From assembly GCF_019578655.1 (NCBI RefSeq), contig NC_063264.1, positions 12,751,213-12,815,212 of the forward strand: a stretch of DNA of 64,000 nt. The letters run 5' to 3'. The notes below the pieces were generated by a model that worked only from the letters and a program-made list of their open reading frames with translations, was not told where the DNA came from and ran no database searches. The position numbers were made by a program, and so were the translations under genes. The stretch comes from Ricinus communis (taxonomy: Eukaryota; Streptophyta; Magnoliopsida; Malpighiales; Euphorbiaceae). This document shows, in pieces, positions 37,650 through 49,337 of the stretch. Each line of letters starts with the position of its first letter. Position 1 is the stretch's first letter.

Positions 37650-40087
37650 TTATTAGCACTATTATGGGGTTGTTTTCTCAAATTCATAAATATACACATT
37701 TTACGGGGTTATTTTCTTATATCATCAAATATACCCCCTTTTACCGGTTATTTTCTCATATTCTGAAATTACCCCATTTAAATGGTTGTTTTCTCATACT
37801 CACAAATATACCAATATTACAGGGTTATTTTCTTATATCAACAAATATACCCTTTTTACGGGGTTGTTTTCTCATATTCTAAAATTAACATATTTAAGAG
37901 GTTTTTTCTCATACTCACAACTATACCAAAATTACGGGGTTATTTTCTCCGATTAATAAATATTCCCGTATGACGGGATTTTTTCTAATATTTATAAATA
38001 TACCCCTCTTACGGGGTTGTTTTCTCATATTAAAAAATTTACCCCTTCTACGAGGTTGTTTTCTCATACTCGCAACTGCACTACTTTTATGGATTTATTT
38101 TCTCAGATTCATAAATATAAAAGTTTTACGATATTATTTTCTCATATTGATAAATATGCATTCTTTCCGAAGTTATTTGCTTACATTGATAAATATACCC
38201 CTTTACGGGGTCGTTTTCTCATAGTAAATTATTAGCACTATTATGGGGTTGTTTTCTCAAATTCATATTTTACGGGGTTATTTTCTTATATCGACAAATA
38301 TACCCCTTTTACAATGTTATTTTCTCGTATTTTAAAATTACCCCATTTAAGGGGTTGTTTTCTCATACTCACAAATATACCAAAATTATGAGGCTATTTT
38401 CTCCGATTGATAAATATCCCCGTATTACGGGGTTGTTTTCAAATATTTATAAATATACCCCTCTTACGGGGTTGTTTTCTCATTTTAAAAAATTTATACC
38501 TTCTAACGAGGCTGTTTTCTCAGATTGGCAATTACACTACTTTTACGGGGTTATTTTCTCATATAGATAAATATAACACTTTTACAGGGTAGTTTTCTCA
38601 TAATAAATTATTAGCACCATTATGGGGCTGTTTTCTCTGATTCATAAATATACACGTTTTATGGGGTTATTTTCTTCTATCGACAAATATACTCCTTTTA
38701 CGAGGTTATTTTCTCATATTCTAAAATTACCCCATTTAAGGGGTTGTTTTCTCATACTCAGAGATATACCAATATTACGGGGTTACTTTCTCCCATTGAT
38801 AAATATCCCCACATTACGTGGTTGTTTCCTAATATTTATAAACATACATCTCTTACGGGGTTGTTTTCTCATATTAGAGAAATTAACCCATTCTACGATG
38901 TTGTTTTCTTAGACTGACTGGCAATTATACTATCTTTACGGGTTTATTGTCTCATATACATAAATATACATATTTTACGAGGTTATTTTCTTGTATTGAT
39001 AAATATACAATTTTTACGGGGTTATTTTCTTATATTGACAAATATACCACTTTTACGTGTCATTTTCTCATATTAAATTATTAGCACTATTATGGGGCTG
39101 TATTCTCAAATTCATAAATATACACGTTTTACGGAGCTATTTTCTTATATCGAGAAATATACCGCTTTTACAGGGTTGTTTTCTCATATTATAAAATTAA
39201 CACATTTAAGGGGTTGTTTTCTAATACTCACAAATATACAAAAATTACGGAGTTATTTTCTTCGATTGATAAATATCCCTGTATTACCCGGTTATTTTCT
39301 AATATTAATAAACACACCTCTTTTATGGGATTGTTTTCTCATATTAAAACCTTTATCCGTTCTAACGAGGCTGTTTGCTCAGACTCACAGCTATACTACT
39401 TTTACGGGGTTGTTTTCTCATATTCATAAATATAAACGTTTTACCATTTTATTCTCTTATATTAATAAATATAGCCCTTTTACTGGGTTGTTTTCTCATA
39501 ATAAATTATTAGCACTATTATGGGGTTGTTTTCCCAAATTCATAAATATACACGTTTTACGGGGTTATTATCTTATGTCGACAAATATATCCCTTTTACG
39601 GGTTATTTTCTCATATTCTAAAATTACCCCATTAAAGGGGTCGTTTTCTCATACTCATAAATATACCAATATTATAGGATTATTTTCTTATATCGACAAA
39701 TATACCCCTTTTACGGGGTTGTTTTCTCATATTCTAAAATTAACCTATTTAAGAGGTTTTTTTTTTCTCATACTCACAAATATACCAAAATTATGTGGTA
39801 ATATTCTCCGATTAATAGATATTCTCGTATTACGGGATTTTTTAATATTTATAAATATACCCCTCTAACGAGGTTGTTTTCTCATATTAAAAAATTTACC
39901 CCTTCTACAAGGCTGTTTTCTCACACTCGCAATTACACTAGTTTTACGGGTTTGTTTTCTCAGATTCATAAATATAAACGTTTTATAAGGTTTTTTTCCT
40001 ATATTAATAAATATACATGTTTTACGGAGTTATTTTCTTACATTGATAAATATACCCCTTTACGGGGTCGTTTTCTCATAGTAAATT
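37650..40087 (+). repeat. Duplicated 15-monomer variant, 1.857-kb offset
   Basis: A long higher-order unit of about 579 bp, in which the b-c-d monomers are doubled, occurs at 37650-38229 and again at 39507-40087. Both copies share private features: a TATTTAAGAGG join to a shortened GTTTTTT monomer (37891 and 39746), a CATAGTAAATTATTAGC variant (38219 and 40077) and a truncated ATTCATATTTTACGG monomer just after (38261 and 40118). All have offsets of 1,855-1,858 bp. This indicates duplication of a block of four higher-order units. Confidence 0.8.
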
Positions 40088-42473
40088 ATTAGCACTATTA
40101 TGCGGTTGTTTTCTGAAATTCATATTTTACGGAGTTATTTTCTAATATCGACAAATATACCCCTTTTACGGTGATATTTTCTTATATTTTAAAATTACCC
40201 CATTTAAAGAGTTGTTTTCTCATACTCACAAATATACCAAAATTACGGGGTTATTTTCTCTGATTGATAAATATCCCCGTATTACGGGGTTTTTTTCAAA
40301 TATTTATAAATATACCGCTCTTATTAGGTTATTTTCTAATATTCATAAATATACACATTTTATGGGGTTATTTTCTTATATGGACAAATATACCCCTTTT
40401 ACGGGGTTATTTTCTCATATTATAAGATTAACCCATTCACGGGGTTGTTTTCTCATGCTCATAAATATACCAAAATTACGGCGCTATTTTCTCGGATTGA
40501 TAAATATCCCCGCATTATTGGGTTGTTTTATAATATTTATAAATATACCCCTCTTAAAGGGTTGTTTTCTCATATTAAAAAATTTACCCCTTCTAACGAG
40601 GCTGTTTTCGCAAACTCGCAATTACACTAGTTTTACGGGGTTGTTCTCTGAGATTCATAAATATACACGTTTTATGGGGTTATTTTCTTATATTGATAAG
40701 TATACTACTTTTACGGGGTCGGTTTCTCATATTAAATTATTAGCAGTATTATAGGGTTGTTTTGTCAAATTCATAAATATACACATTTTACGGGATTATT
40801 TTCTTATATCGACAAATATACCCCTTTTACGGGGTTGTTTTCTCATATTCTAAAATTAACTCCTTTAGGGTGTCGTTTTCTAATACTCATAAATATACCA
40901 AAACTACGGGGTTATATTCTCTGGTTAATAAATATTCACGTATTACAAGGTTGTTTTGTAATATTTATAGATATATCCCTCTTACGGGGTTGTTTTATCA
41001 TACTAAAAAATTTACACCTTCTACGAGGCTGTTTTCTCAGACTCGCAATTACACTATTTTTACGGGTTATTTTCTCAGATTCATAAATATACTTTACAGG
41101 GTTATTTTCTTTTATTGATAAATATACCACTTTTACGAGGTCATTTTCTCATATTAAATTATTAGCACTATTATGGGATTATTTTCTCAAATTCATAAAT
41201 ATATACGTTTTACAGAGTTATTTTCTTATATCGAAAAATATACCCCTTTTACGGGGTTATTTTCTCATATTCTAAAATTACCGCATTTAATGGGCTGTTT
41301 TCTCGTACTCACAAATATACCAAAATTACAGGGTTATTTACTCCGATTGATAAATATCTCCGCATTACGGGGTTGTTTTCTAATTTTTATAGATTTACCC
41401 CTCTTACGGGGTTGTTTTCTCATATTAAAAAATATACCACTTCTAACAAGTCTATTTTCTTAGACTCGCAATTACACTACTTTTACGGAGTTGTTCTCTC
41501 AGATTAATAAATATACACATTTTATGAGGTTATTTTCTTATATTGATAAATAAACCAGTTTTACGGGGTCATTTTCTCATAATAAATTATTAGCAATATT
41601 ATCGGGTTATTTTTTCAAATTCATAAATATACACGTTCTACGAGGTTATTTTCTTATATCGACAAATATACCCCTTTTACGGGGTTATTTTCTCATATTC
41701 TAAATTACCTCATTGAAGGGGTTGTTTACTCATACTCACAAATACACCAAAATTATAGAGTTATTTTCTCTGATTGATAAATATCCCCGTATTACGGGGA
41801 TGTTTTCTAATATTTATAGATATACCCCTCTTACGGGTTATTTTCTCATATTTAAAAATATACCACTTCTAACGAGCCTGTTTTCTTAGACTCGCAATTA
41901 CACTACTTTTACGGGGTTGTTTTCTCAGATTCATAAATATACACATTTTACGAGGTTATTTTCTTATATTGATAAATATATCACTTTTACGAGGTCATTT
42001 TCTCATAATAAATTATTATCACTGTTATGGAGTTGTTTTCTCAAATTCTTAAATATAAACATTTTATGAGGTTATTTTCTTACATCAACAAATATACCCC
42101 TTTTACGGAGTTATTTTCTCATATTTTAGAATTACCACATTTAAGGGGTCGTTTTCTCATACTCACCAATATACTAAAATCTCGAAGTTATTTTCTCCAA
42201 TTGATAAATATCCCTGTATTATGGGGTTGTTTTCTCATATTAATAAATTTACCCCCTCTAACGAGGCCGTTTTCTAAGACTTGCAATTCACTACTTTTAC
42301 ACGGTTATTTTCTCATATTAAAATATTTAACCCTTCTAACGAGGCTGTTTCCTAAGGCTCGCAATTCACTACTTTTATGGTATTATTTTTTTAGATTCAT
42401 AAATATACACGTTTTATGAGGTTATTTTCTTATACTGATAAATATACCACTTTTACGGGGTTGTTTTCTCATA

Positions 42474-42478
42474 ATATA
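42474..42478. other. Target site duplication ATATA, left copy
   Basis: The five bases before the 5' LTR are ATATA, and the same five follow the 3' LTR at 54520-54524. Removing the element and one copy rejoins a normal k-type satellite B monomer, so the chromovirus inserted into an existing array. Confidence 0.9.
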
Positions 42479-43454
42479 TGTAACACCCTTACTAAATATT
42501 TATATATACAAAAATTGTTTTTCTCCTCCCTCTCTCTCTTTTCCCTCCCCTTCCCTCTCCTTCTCCTCTTTTCCTTCTCCCAGCCCACCGCTGCCTCACG
42601 CTTCCGTCGCCGCGAACCTCCGCCGCCGCTATCGCTGTCTTTCCTCTCACCGACGCTGGCGAAGGTGGAGCCGCCCATCTTCGCCTTGGCCTCTTGCTTG
42701 TTTTCGATCGACGGATCGGACTCCCCACCCCCGAAAACCCCGGAAGCCACCCTCCTTCGTCGGAAAATCCTTGCCGGCAGCCATGGGAAGTGTCGCGTGA
42801 GCAGCGACTTTCCGGCCCCGATCCGCCGCCTTCCGGCCAAAACTCTTGTACTTCTGGACTCTTCGCAACTTGAGTAGGCGCTCCGGATTCAATTCGACAT
42901 CACAGGACCGGCCCGACCCCAGTGTTTTCCGGACGCGTGAAATATTTCAATTTTTAACTCGGTATAATTTTATTTTAGACTCTGAAAATTTTGTTATAAT
43001 ATTAGAAAGTTATTGTGGCTATTAATTGCTTGTGTTGGGTAGTTTAAAAATAAATCAAATTAAATTGTTTGGATTGTGGTGTTTTGGAGTCGGGAAAATA
43101 TTAATGCAGTTCTTGTGGCCCGACTCCTGTTATTAAATTCCAGCAGGTTTGATATGTTTTTGGCAGGTCCTGGACCCGTTTTACGGGGGGTAAATATCCG
43201 AAATTTAGGGGAGGTTCTATACTTGTCATTTTTACCCTAGAGTATCCGCAGTAGGAAATTTTAAAATTTATATAACTATTCTGACTCCTGTTGGTAGTAT
43301 GATGATTTATTATGCAAGACAATTATGACTACTTTATATTTGGTTAATTGTATATATGGATTTGCGGGTTGGTAAGGCTTACTACGGGTTTCGGTGGCCT
43401 TAAGCCTACCCATTCCCTAGTGTCGGTCACGGGCCCCCAAAGTGGGTCGTGACA
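42479..43454 (+). repeat. Chromovirus 5' LTR, internally deleted (976 bp)
   Basis: It begins TGTAACACCCTTAC and ends GGGTCGTGACA. It matches the 3' LTR (51456-54519) over its first approximately 740 bp and last approximately 240 bp, but lacks the segment found there between 52203 and 54282. The join is at 43215-43217 (TTC), a triplet present at both edges of the missing piece. A pyrimidine-rich tract (about 42520-42580) is followed by a GC-rich part (42590-42870). Open frames there (42416-42892 on both strands) lie in LTR sequence and are not genes. The two LTRs differ by many substitutions and small indels in the first 300 bp, so the insertion is not recent. Confidence 0.9.
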
Positions 43455-43457
43455 AAG

Positions 43458-43470
43458 TTGGTATCAGAGC
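43458..43470 (+). promoter_or_regulatory. Primer binding site (initiator Met-tRNA)
   Basis: TTGGTATCAGAGC begins three bases after the 5' LTR. TGGTATCAGAGC is complementary to the 3' end of plant initiator Met-tRNA and is the usual minus-strand priming site of chromoviruses. It appears intact. Confidence 0.93.
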
Positions 43471-43633
43471 TTAGGTTTAGTTTTTCCTTCGACCTAGGTT
43501 AGCTTTCTAAACTACTGCGGGAACTAGGAACAATTGAGTCTGTCCTTGCATGTTTCGTTGATTCTAGTATCTGTGCTATACGTTAGAGAGTCTGTTGGGT
43601 TAATAATTTGTTGTTCATTTTCAGCTCTTGCCA

Positions 43634-44385
43634 ATGCCGAGAACCCGAGCGACCGTACCGCAGATCGGCCCAGGAAGGCGAAGATGAGTTTTACTCGACG
43701 GCTCCCGGACCCGACCCATGGTACGAGGCGAGGTAGGCCTCGGCGGCCAACCAGATCAGGGCGAGGCTCAGGAGGTACATGGTGCTGGTGAAATTCCAGT
43801 GGAGGCTTTTGTGTCCAGTATGACTGGGATGCAGAGGGCCTTAGAGCAGTTGCTAGTCTTCGAGCAGCAGCAGGCTGCTCAGGGTGTAGGAAGTCGTGCT
43901 AGTGGGTCCGGTATCAGGAATCCGGACGATGTCCCTATGTATGAGTATACCAAGTTAAGACCTGTGGAGTTTGATGGGACAGCTAGAGACCCTCTGGACT
44001 TTTTGGATGAGGTTGAAAAGAGGGCGTCTGATTTGCACTGTTCTGATAAGAGGACCATCGAGATGGCCGGGTTTACCTTGAAGGGAATAGCATCCCAGTG
44101 GTTCAGAGATTATATCCGCCCTTTTCTGGATGAGTTGTCGTGGAGGCAATTCACAGACAGATTCGAAGAGTACTTCATCCCTTTCAGTGTAAGGCAGGAG
44201 TATAGGGAGAGGTTTGAAAGGTTAGTTAAGGGAAAATCATCTGTGGCTGAATACACCAGGCAATTTGTTCAGCTGAGTAGGTATGCACCTTATGCTGTGG
44301 GGACTGAGGAGCAGAAGAACAGCAAATACATTTCAGGGCTCGACCCAGAGTTTGTTTCTTTGGTTCAATCTAGGAGGAGCAGCTT
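43634..44385 (+). pseudogene. Chromovirus gag, N-terminal part, interrupted
   Basis: Encodes the retrotransposon capsid protein. ATG 43634 (MPRTRA...) is the likely original start. That frame has a TGA at 43685-43687 and then stays open, with a second ATG at 43718. The Retrotrans_gag-type capsid domain is clear from about 43930, with VEFDGTARDPLDFLDEVE, GIASQWFRDYI, WRQFTDRFEEYFIP and VAEYTRQFVQLSRYAP. At 44385 the frame runs into the solo LTR (44386-47364) after the AGCTT duplication and would stop at 44411-44413. The continuation is at 47365. The reading frame matches across the two sides once the insertion and one duplication copy are ignored, so the insertion itself caused this break. Confidence 0.9.
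44381..44385. other. Target site duplication AGCTT, left copy (solo LTR)
   Basis: AGCTT precedes the TGTCACGACC end of the nested solo LTR, and AGCTT follows its TGTTACA-type end at 47365-47369. This confirms a transposition event inside gag. Confidence 0.93.
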
Positions 44386-47364
44386 TGTCACGACCCCACC
44401 CGTGGGCCCGTGACCGGCACTAGGGAATGGGTAGGCGTAAGGCCACCGAAACCCGTAGTAAGCCTGACACTCACTGACTTAAACAAATCTCATCTCAAAT
44501 TAATATTATTAAAGCCACAATTTATCTTAATAGCTACATTTTACATAAATACTTCGGTCTGCCAGAAAAACTAGGCGAGACCTGAAACTCAGAAAATTTA
44601 CAACTGATACATCTACTATTACTACTACGGAGAATCTAAGATTTACCAATTTACATACCAAATCAAATACATCACCCGATGATGAAGGAGTCAAGTTATC
44701 AATAAGAGCCGCGAGAGGACTAACACGAATCAAAAATAAGAAATGAGACCGCCACGAGAGTGAGTTTAAATCAAATAATCTGGGGACTATTGCATTCTTC
44801 TCAGAAAATATAGATTATTCAAATCAGTATAAACCATGCACGTAAATACAAATCACATTATAATCAAATACCATAATAAATAAATAAATGAATAAATAAA
44901 AATATATTTCTACTTTTACGGGACGAGTGGCTCAGTAGAACCCTAACCCCAAATTCTAACAGCCATTTTGGCTCTCTTAATCCAATAAGATCGCTCGAGA
45001 GCAATGCTCGACCAGGGACCTTACCTCCAATCTGGTCACTTAAGTATCCAAATAAGAAATCTAGTAGCCATTCGGCTCTCTTAATCCAATAAGACTGGCG
45101 CCCCGAGAGCAATGCTCGACCAGGGACCTTACCTCTAGTCTGGTCACTTAAGTATCCAAATAAGCCGGTGCCCCGAGAGCAATGCTCGACCAGGGACCTT
45201 ACCTCCGGCAATTTACACAAATCAGCCCAGAGCCATGCTCGACCGTGGCAAACCCATGAAAATCTTATTACATGTCCATGATCATTACCGGCAAGACGCG
45301 TCCCTGATGTAACCCATCAGCAAGATGTTCTACAAGCCACATTTCCCAAATGGCAATCACCACATTTAATAAATATTATTGTCTAAAGAGGTCATTCAAC
45401 TATATCAAAATAACGATTAACAATTTTAAAGTAAGACATCATGCAACTCATGTGGAAAATCGATAATATTTGATATTATTATAACATTACTAATAATAAT
45501 ATTTATATTATCTTCAATAATCCAAAGTGAAATTATTTATGTTGCGATACTAATAACCATATTATGCATAAACTTTCAAAATAACATATTAAATTCAAAC
45601 TTAGCAATAGTGCAACGATTAAGTGACTTTAACTCACGAATTGGGCGACCTCCTAGCTCGCTTCCTGCCTCGGTTGGAGCGAGCCAATGCATGATCATCT
45701 AATCACCGAAACAATTTATCAAAATGCCAAACAATCGATCATTAATCCTAGGTCTAGACTCCCAGGACTGACTGTCTAAGAATCTCGACTCGGAGAATTC
45801 TACCGAAATCCCAGTGAACCTCCCCTACAACACGAACATTACCCCCCGTAAAAACGGGTCCAGGACCTGCCAGGAAAACACTCCAAATATCCAACAATTT
45901 AAACAACGGGAGTCGGGTCCCCAAACTTCACTATTTCCCGACTCCGCCACACAGTACAAAAACACGACTATGGCAGGCAAACTGACAAACAATTATTTTT
46001 GACTCACAAAATCATCAAATACTCAATATAATCCAATAAACACAAATTTAAAATCAAAGGATTTCCAAGATCAACGGCCAGAGAAAATTACCGAGACGCT
46101 CGGTCGACTCGCCTCCGGCCGCCTGAGTCCGATCGACGATCAGGACACACCATCGGACTCACAACGACGCGCTTACGATGATTCCCACTTCTGATTTTTC
46201 GATCTGACACCCGATCGTCCAGAGAAATTTGCGGACGATCACGGCCGTCGATTTACAAACGGAGCCCGATCGCCACAAAACCGGTGCCATTGCGAAGCTT
46301 GAGATGAGGAGAGTCGGGATACATCCTCCGATCATCCATCCTCCGCCGGAGCTCGCCGGAAAAGCCCAAAAATGCGGCTGCCACTCTAAGTTTCACTTTG
46401 CCGGATCTTGCAATTCCGGCCACCCGAGCGCCGCCACTGCCGCCAGAGAGCCTCGCCGAGGAGCCGATCGCCACCCAACTCTACCGCCAACAACGCCGAA
46501 CACGCCTGGAATCCACGCTCTTTCTCTCCTTGCGATTACCACGCCTCAGCCGCTTTGCCGTCAAGGCCGACGCTTTCACAAGATCGACGCCCGGCAGTCC
46601 ACGACGCAAAGACCCGGCTTCACCTTCTTCACGCTGACGCCTTTCTCTCTCTCTCTCTTCTTCCCCGATTTCTTTCCCTTCAATATCGACATTTGACCCC
46701 TGAACTTTTCCTTATTACAATTTGGTCCCTCAACTTTCTTAATTACTTACAATTTCATCCTGCAGAATTCCAATTTAACCCCCAAACTTCTTTTTAGCCT
46801 TTCAATTAAGCCCCTAACTATTTAATTTGGGCCAAATCCGAATTATTGAAAATACACAATTACAAAAATACCCCTGACCGACATATTTATTTACGAAAAT
46901 ACCAAACTCACAAATTTCCATTAAAACCCCATAAAAATAAAATTATACTTTTAATCCTTATTCCAAAATAATCCTCCAATTAAATCCTACACACAATTAA
47001 ATTAAATAATCAATTTCCAACTTAAAATTTAATACTACTAATCAATTATAATACCAATTCTCCCAAAATTCTTTTATAAAAACATCCTTTATAATTTCTT
47101 CCAAAATTTTCCAATATATAATTTTACTTATATAAATATGCATTTGGGAAAATTTTGAATAACCAAAATATAATCATTTCTCAAATAATTTACTTGAATA
47201 ATTTCTTAAAATTTCAAACTAATTGGGTATAGAAAATAACTCATTTATTTGATTAATATTAAATTTTTCATTAAATCATTTCAAATTAAACCCAATAATA
47301 ATGAAGCTAAAATTAACTTAAATAAAAACTCATTATTAAATATATAAAAATTTCGGGTGTTACA
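44386..47364 (-). mobile_element. Nested solo LTR of the same family, reverse orientation (2,979 bp)
   Basis: Read on the minus strand this begins TGTAACACCCGAAATTTT and ends GGGTCGTGACA, and its terminal approximately 240 bp match the ends of the chromovirus LTRs. It shares with the 3' LTR (not the 5' LTR) a middle segment with repeated GAGCAATGCTCGACC motifs (about 44998, 45108, 45174 and 45231 on the plus strand). Its U3-side part (about 46100-47364) differs from that of the host element, so it is a related subfamily. It contains an AT-rich tract (46800-47350), a GC-rich tract (46080-46650) and an AAAT-type microsatellite near 44875-44905. Only one LTR and no internal region are present, flanked by AGCTT. 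The element was probably reduced by LTR-LTR recombination. Open frames inside it are not genes. Confidence 0.92.
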
Positions 47365-47925
47365 AGCTTCCTAGAAGTTACTGACATGGCGAGGCAGATG
47401 GAGATGACGCTACGAGGGTTTAGTCAAGGGACTGACGATGGTAGGAAGAAGAAAACCAGGGTTGAGGGTCACCCAAAGGCGCACCGTCGCGGCCGCATTA
47501 TAGTAGTGGAAGTTACTCTGGAGGTACCGACCAAGCCGTGCGGAGAAGTCACCGCATCCACGGAAAGGGTAGGCGTAATCGAGGAGTAGCCGAGGATCTG
47601 AGACTGGTCGGGCTTCAGTGGTAGTGGGCAGAGTTCAGGCTACAGCAGCTCTAGTTCTAGGGCCAGCACTTGTCAGATGTGTGGCAGGTCACATCAGGGA
47701 CCGTGCCTAACATCCAGTGGATCCTGTTTTAGGTGTGGTGAGATGGGACATATGGCTCGAGAGTGTCCTTGCTATTTCAGTCGACCAGCTTTTCCACAAG
47801 GCTCGTCCGCTAGTGCGACCCGACCAGCTTTACTTGCAACCCCGGGACATTTTCAAGATGGATCTCAGTTTGTTGGCCAGCAGGGCCGTAGTTTTGGAGG
47901 TAGATCTTCAGGAGGCCGGCCCTAA
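47365..47925 (+). pseudogene. Chromovirus gag, C-terminal part with zinc knuckle
   Basis: Continues gag after the solo LTR. The frame reads EVTDMARQMEMTLRGF at about 47374-47421, then loses homology at about 47470 and regains it at about 47600. This implies compensating frameshifts. In the intermediate frame the expected serine/glycine/arginine-rich text (SYSGGTDQAVRRS) is readable. Stops TAG 47587-47589 and TGA a few codons later lie in the main frame. The nucleocapsid zinc knuckle CFRCGEMGHMAREC (about 47725-47768) keeps the CX2CX4HX4C arrangement, preceded by CQMCGRSHQGPC. The frame ends at 47925. Confidence 0.85.
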
Positions 47926-48003
47926 AGGTGGTTCAAGGTCGAGCTCTGTGGTCTCAACAATCGTGCCGGGGGCAAGCTAGAGTGTTTACCCTTACTCCTC
48001 AAG

Positions 48004-48386
48004 ATGCGCGAGCCTCAAATGCCGTGGTGTCGTACTATTCTTGTTTGTCATTCTGAGGCTAGAGTTTTGTTAGACCCTGGGGCTACCCATTCTTTCATAT
48101 CGCCTAGTTTTGCCTTAAGATTGGATGTCCAACCCGTTAGGCTTCGAATTTCGATGTCGGTCACTACGCCGTTAAGTAAGGCCTTAGAGACTGATGTCGT
48201 ATCCGCGTGTCCGGTCTCGCTGAGGGACTAGATTTGGTCGACCTAATTCTTTTAGATGTAATGGATTTTGATGTGATATTGGGAATGGATTGGTTAGCTA
48301 TGCATTTCGCCATGTTGGACTGCAGGGAGAAACAAGTGACTTTTCGAATTCCTGGAGACTCAGAGTTCTATTTTAAAGGTGAGTAG
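48004..48386 (+). pseudogene. Chromovirus aspartic protease, frameshifted
   Basis: Encodes the retropepsin that would cut the polyprotein. ARVLLDPGATHSFISPSF at about 48058-48111 contains the active-site aspartate in the DPG form usual for this chromovirus group. The frame stops at 48229-48231. The second half (DLVDLILLDVMDFDVILG and MDWLAMHF) is in another frame from 48225 to the TAG at 48384-48386. The segment before it (about 47926-48030) also shows homology to the expected linker in a different frame (QARVFTLTPQDARASNAVVS), so there is an additional shift near 48030. The region 48387-48493 has no clear domain. Confidence 0.82.
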
Positions 48387-48493
48387 ATACCTTCTCCCTC
48401 GAACCTCGTGGTCGTACGATTGCACAAGGCGGATGCTTCACCGTGGATGTCGTGACATTTGGCTTTGGTTAGGGATACCTCTGCAAGGAAAGG

Positions 48494-49334
48494 TTGCGTC
48501 AAGACGCTCCTATGGTTCATGAGTTTCCTAATGTGTTTCCGGAAGAACTACCTGGATTGCCGCCCAATAGAGAGATAGAATTCTGTATCGACGTGATACC
48601 GGGTACAACACCTATTTCTTTGCCACCCTATCGAATGGCACCGGCCGAGTTAAAAGAGCTAAAGGAGCAGTTGCAAGACCTCCTAGATAAGGGTTTCATT
48701 AGACCTAGTACGTCTCCTTGGGGTGCTCCCTGCTCGCTCAGAAGAAGAAGGATGGTACCTTACGTCTTTGCATCGATTACCGGCAACTAAATAAGGTGAC
48801 GATTCATAACCGGTATCCGCTTCCTCGCATCGATGACCTATTCGATCAGCTTCAGGGAGCTGTGTATTTCTCCAAGATTGATTTGCGATCGGGGTATCAC
48901 CAGTTGAGGATCCGTGGTGAAGACGTGCCAAAGACGGCGTTCAGGACGCGTTATGGGCATTATGAGTTTCTGGTGATGTCGTTTGGACTCACTAATGCCC
49001 CTGCGCTTTCATGGATTTGATGAATCGAGTGTTCAAGGAATTTCTGGATCGTTTTGTCATTGTATTCATTGATGATATCTGAGTTTATTCCAAAAGCGAA
49101 GAGGAGCACGCGTGGCACTTGAGGATAGTACTTCAGACTTTGAGGGAACATCAATTGTACGCTAAGTTCTCCAAGTGCGAGTTCTGGTTAGAAAGCGTTG
49201 CTTTTCTGGGGCACATAGTGTCTAAAGAGGGTATTCAGGTGGACCCTAAGAAAGTGGAGGCAGTGATTGATTGGCAGAGGCCAACTTCAGTGACTGAAGT
49301 GCGTAGCTTTCTAGGGTTGGCAGGCTACTACCGT
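48494..49334 (+). pseudogene. Chromovirus reverse transcriptase, three frames
   Basis: Encodes RNA-dependent DNA polymerase. The N-terminal part ([19 protein letters not shown] to [13 protein letters not shown]) is in one frame to about 48732. The next part ([63 protein letters not shown]) is in a second frame to about 49003. The catalytic part follows in a third frame from about 49008. The catalytic box reads VIVFIDDI, with the paired aspartates at 49071-49076 intact, but is followed at once by TGA 49080-49082. After that [18 protein letters not shown] and [11 protein letters not shown] are intact up to TGA 49335-49337. Two frameshifts and two stops make it inactive. Confidence 0.92.
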
Positions 49335-49337
49335 TGA

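Larger units (their letters stand above)
36112..42478 (+). repeat. Satellite B array, 11-monomer higher-order repeat
   Basis: Monomers of 38-39 bp follow a regular cycle of 11 variants. In order, their signatures are: (a) ATACACGTTTTAC; (b) ATATCGACAAATATACCCC; (c) TAAAATTACCCCATTTAA; (d) ATACCAAAATTAC; (e) GATTGATAAATATCCCCG; (f) AATATTTATAAATATACC; (g) AAATTTACCCCTTCTAAC; (h) AGACTCGCAATTACACTAC; (i) CAGATTCATAAATATACAC; (j) ATTGATAAATATACCAC; (k) AATTATTAGCACTATTATG. The k marker occurs near 36310, 36834, 37264, 37650, 38229, 38608, 39078, 39507, 40087, 40738, 41159, 41588 and 42009. Unit lengths cluster at about 385, 427, 470 and 579 bp, which are whole numbers of monomers. Periodic open frames (271 codons at 36138, 258 at 39092) are not genes. 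Confidence 0.95.

Noticed and set aside
42416..42892. Open frames of 78-153 codons on both strands rich in Arg, Pro and Ser
   Set aside because: They lie in the GC-rich part of the 5' LTR. The same text with indels in the 3' LTR (51632-51892) breaks the frames, so they are not conserved as proteins.
43459..43470. A tRNA gene suggested by the Met-tRNA match
   Set aside because: Only the 12-base primer site is present. No cloverleaf surrounds it.
46229..46797. Overlapping open frames of 129-155 codons
   Set aside because: They sit in the GC-rich part of the solo LTR, overlap on both strands and show no domain.
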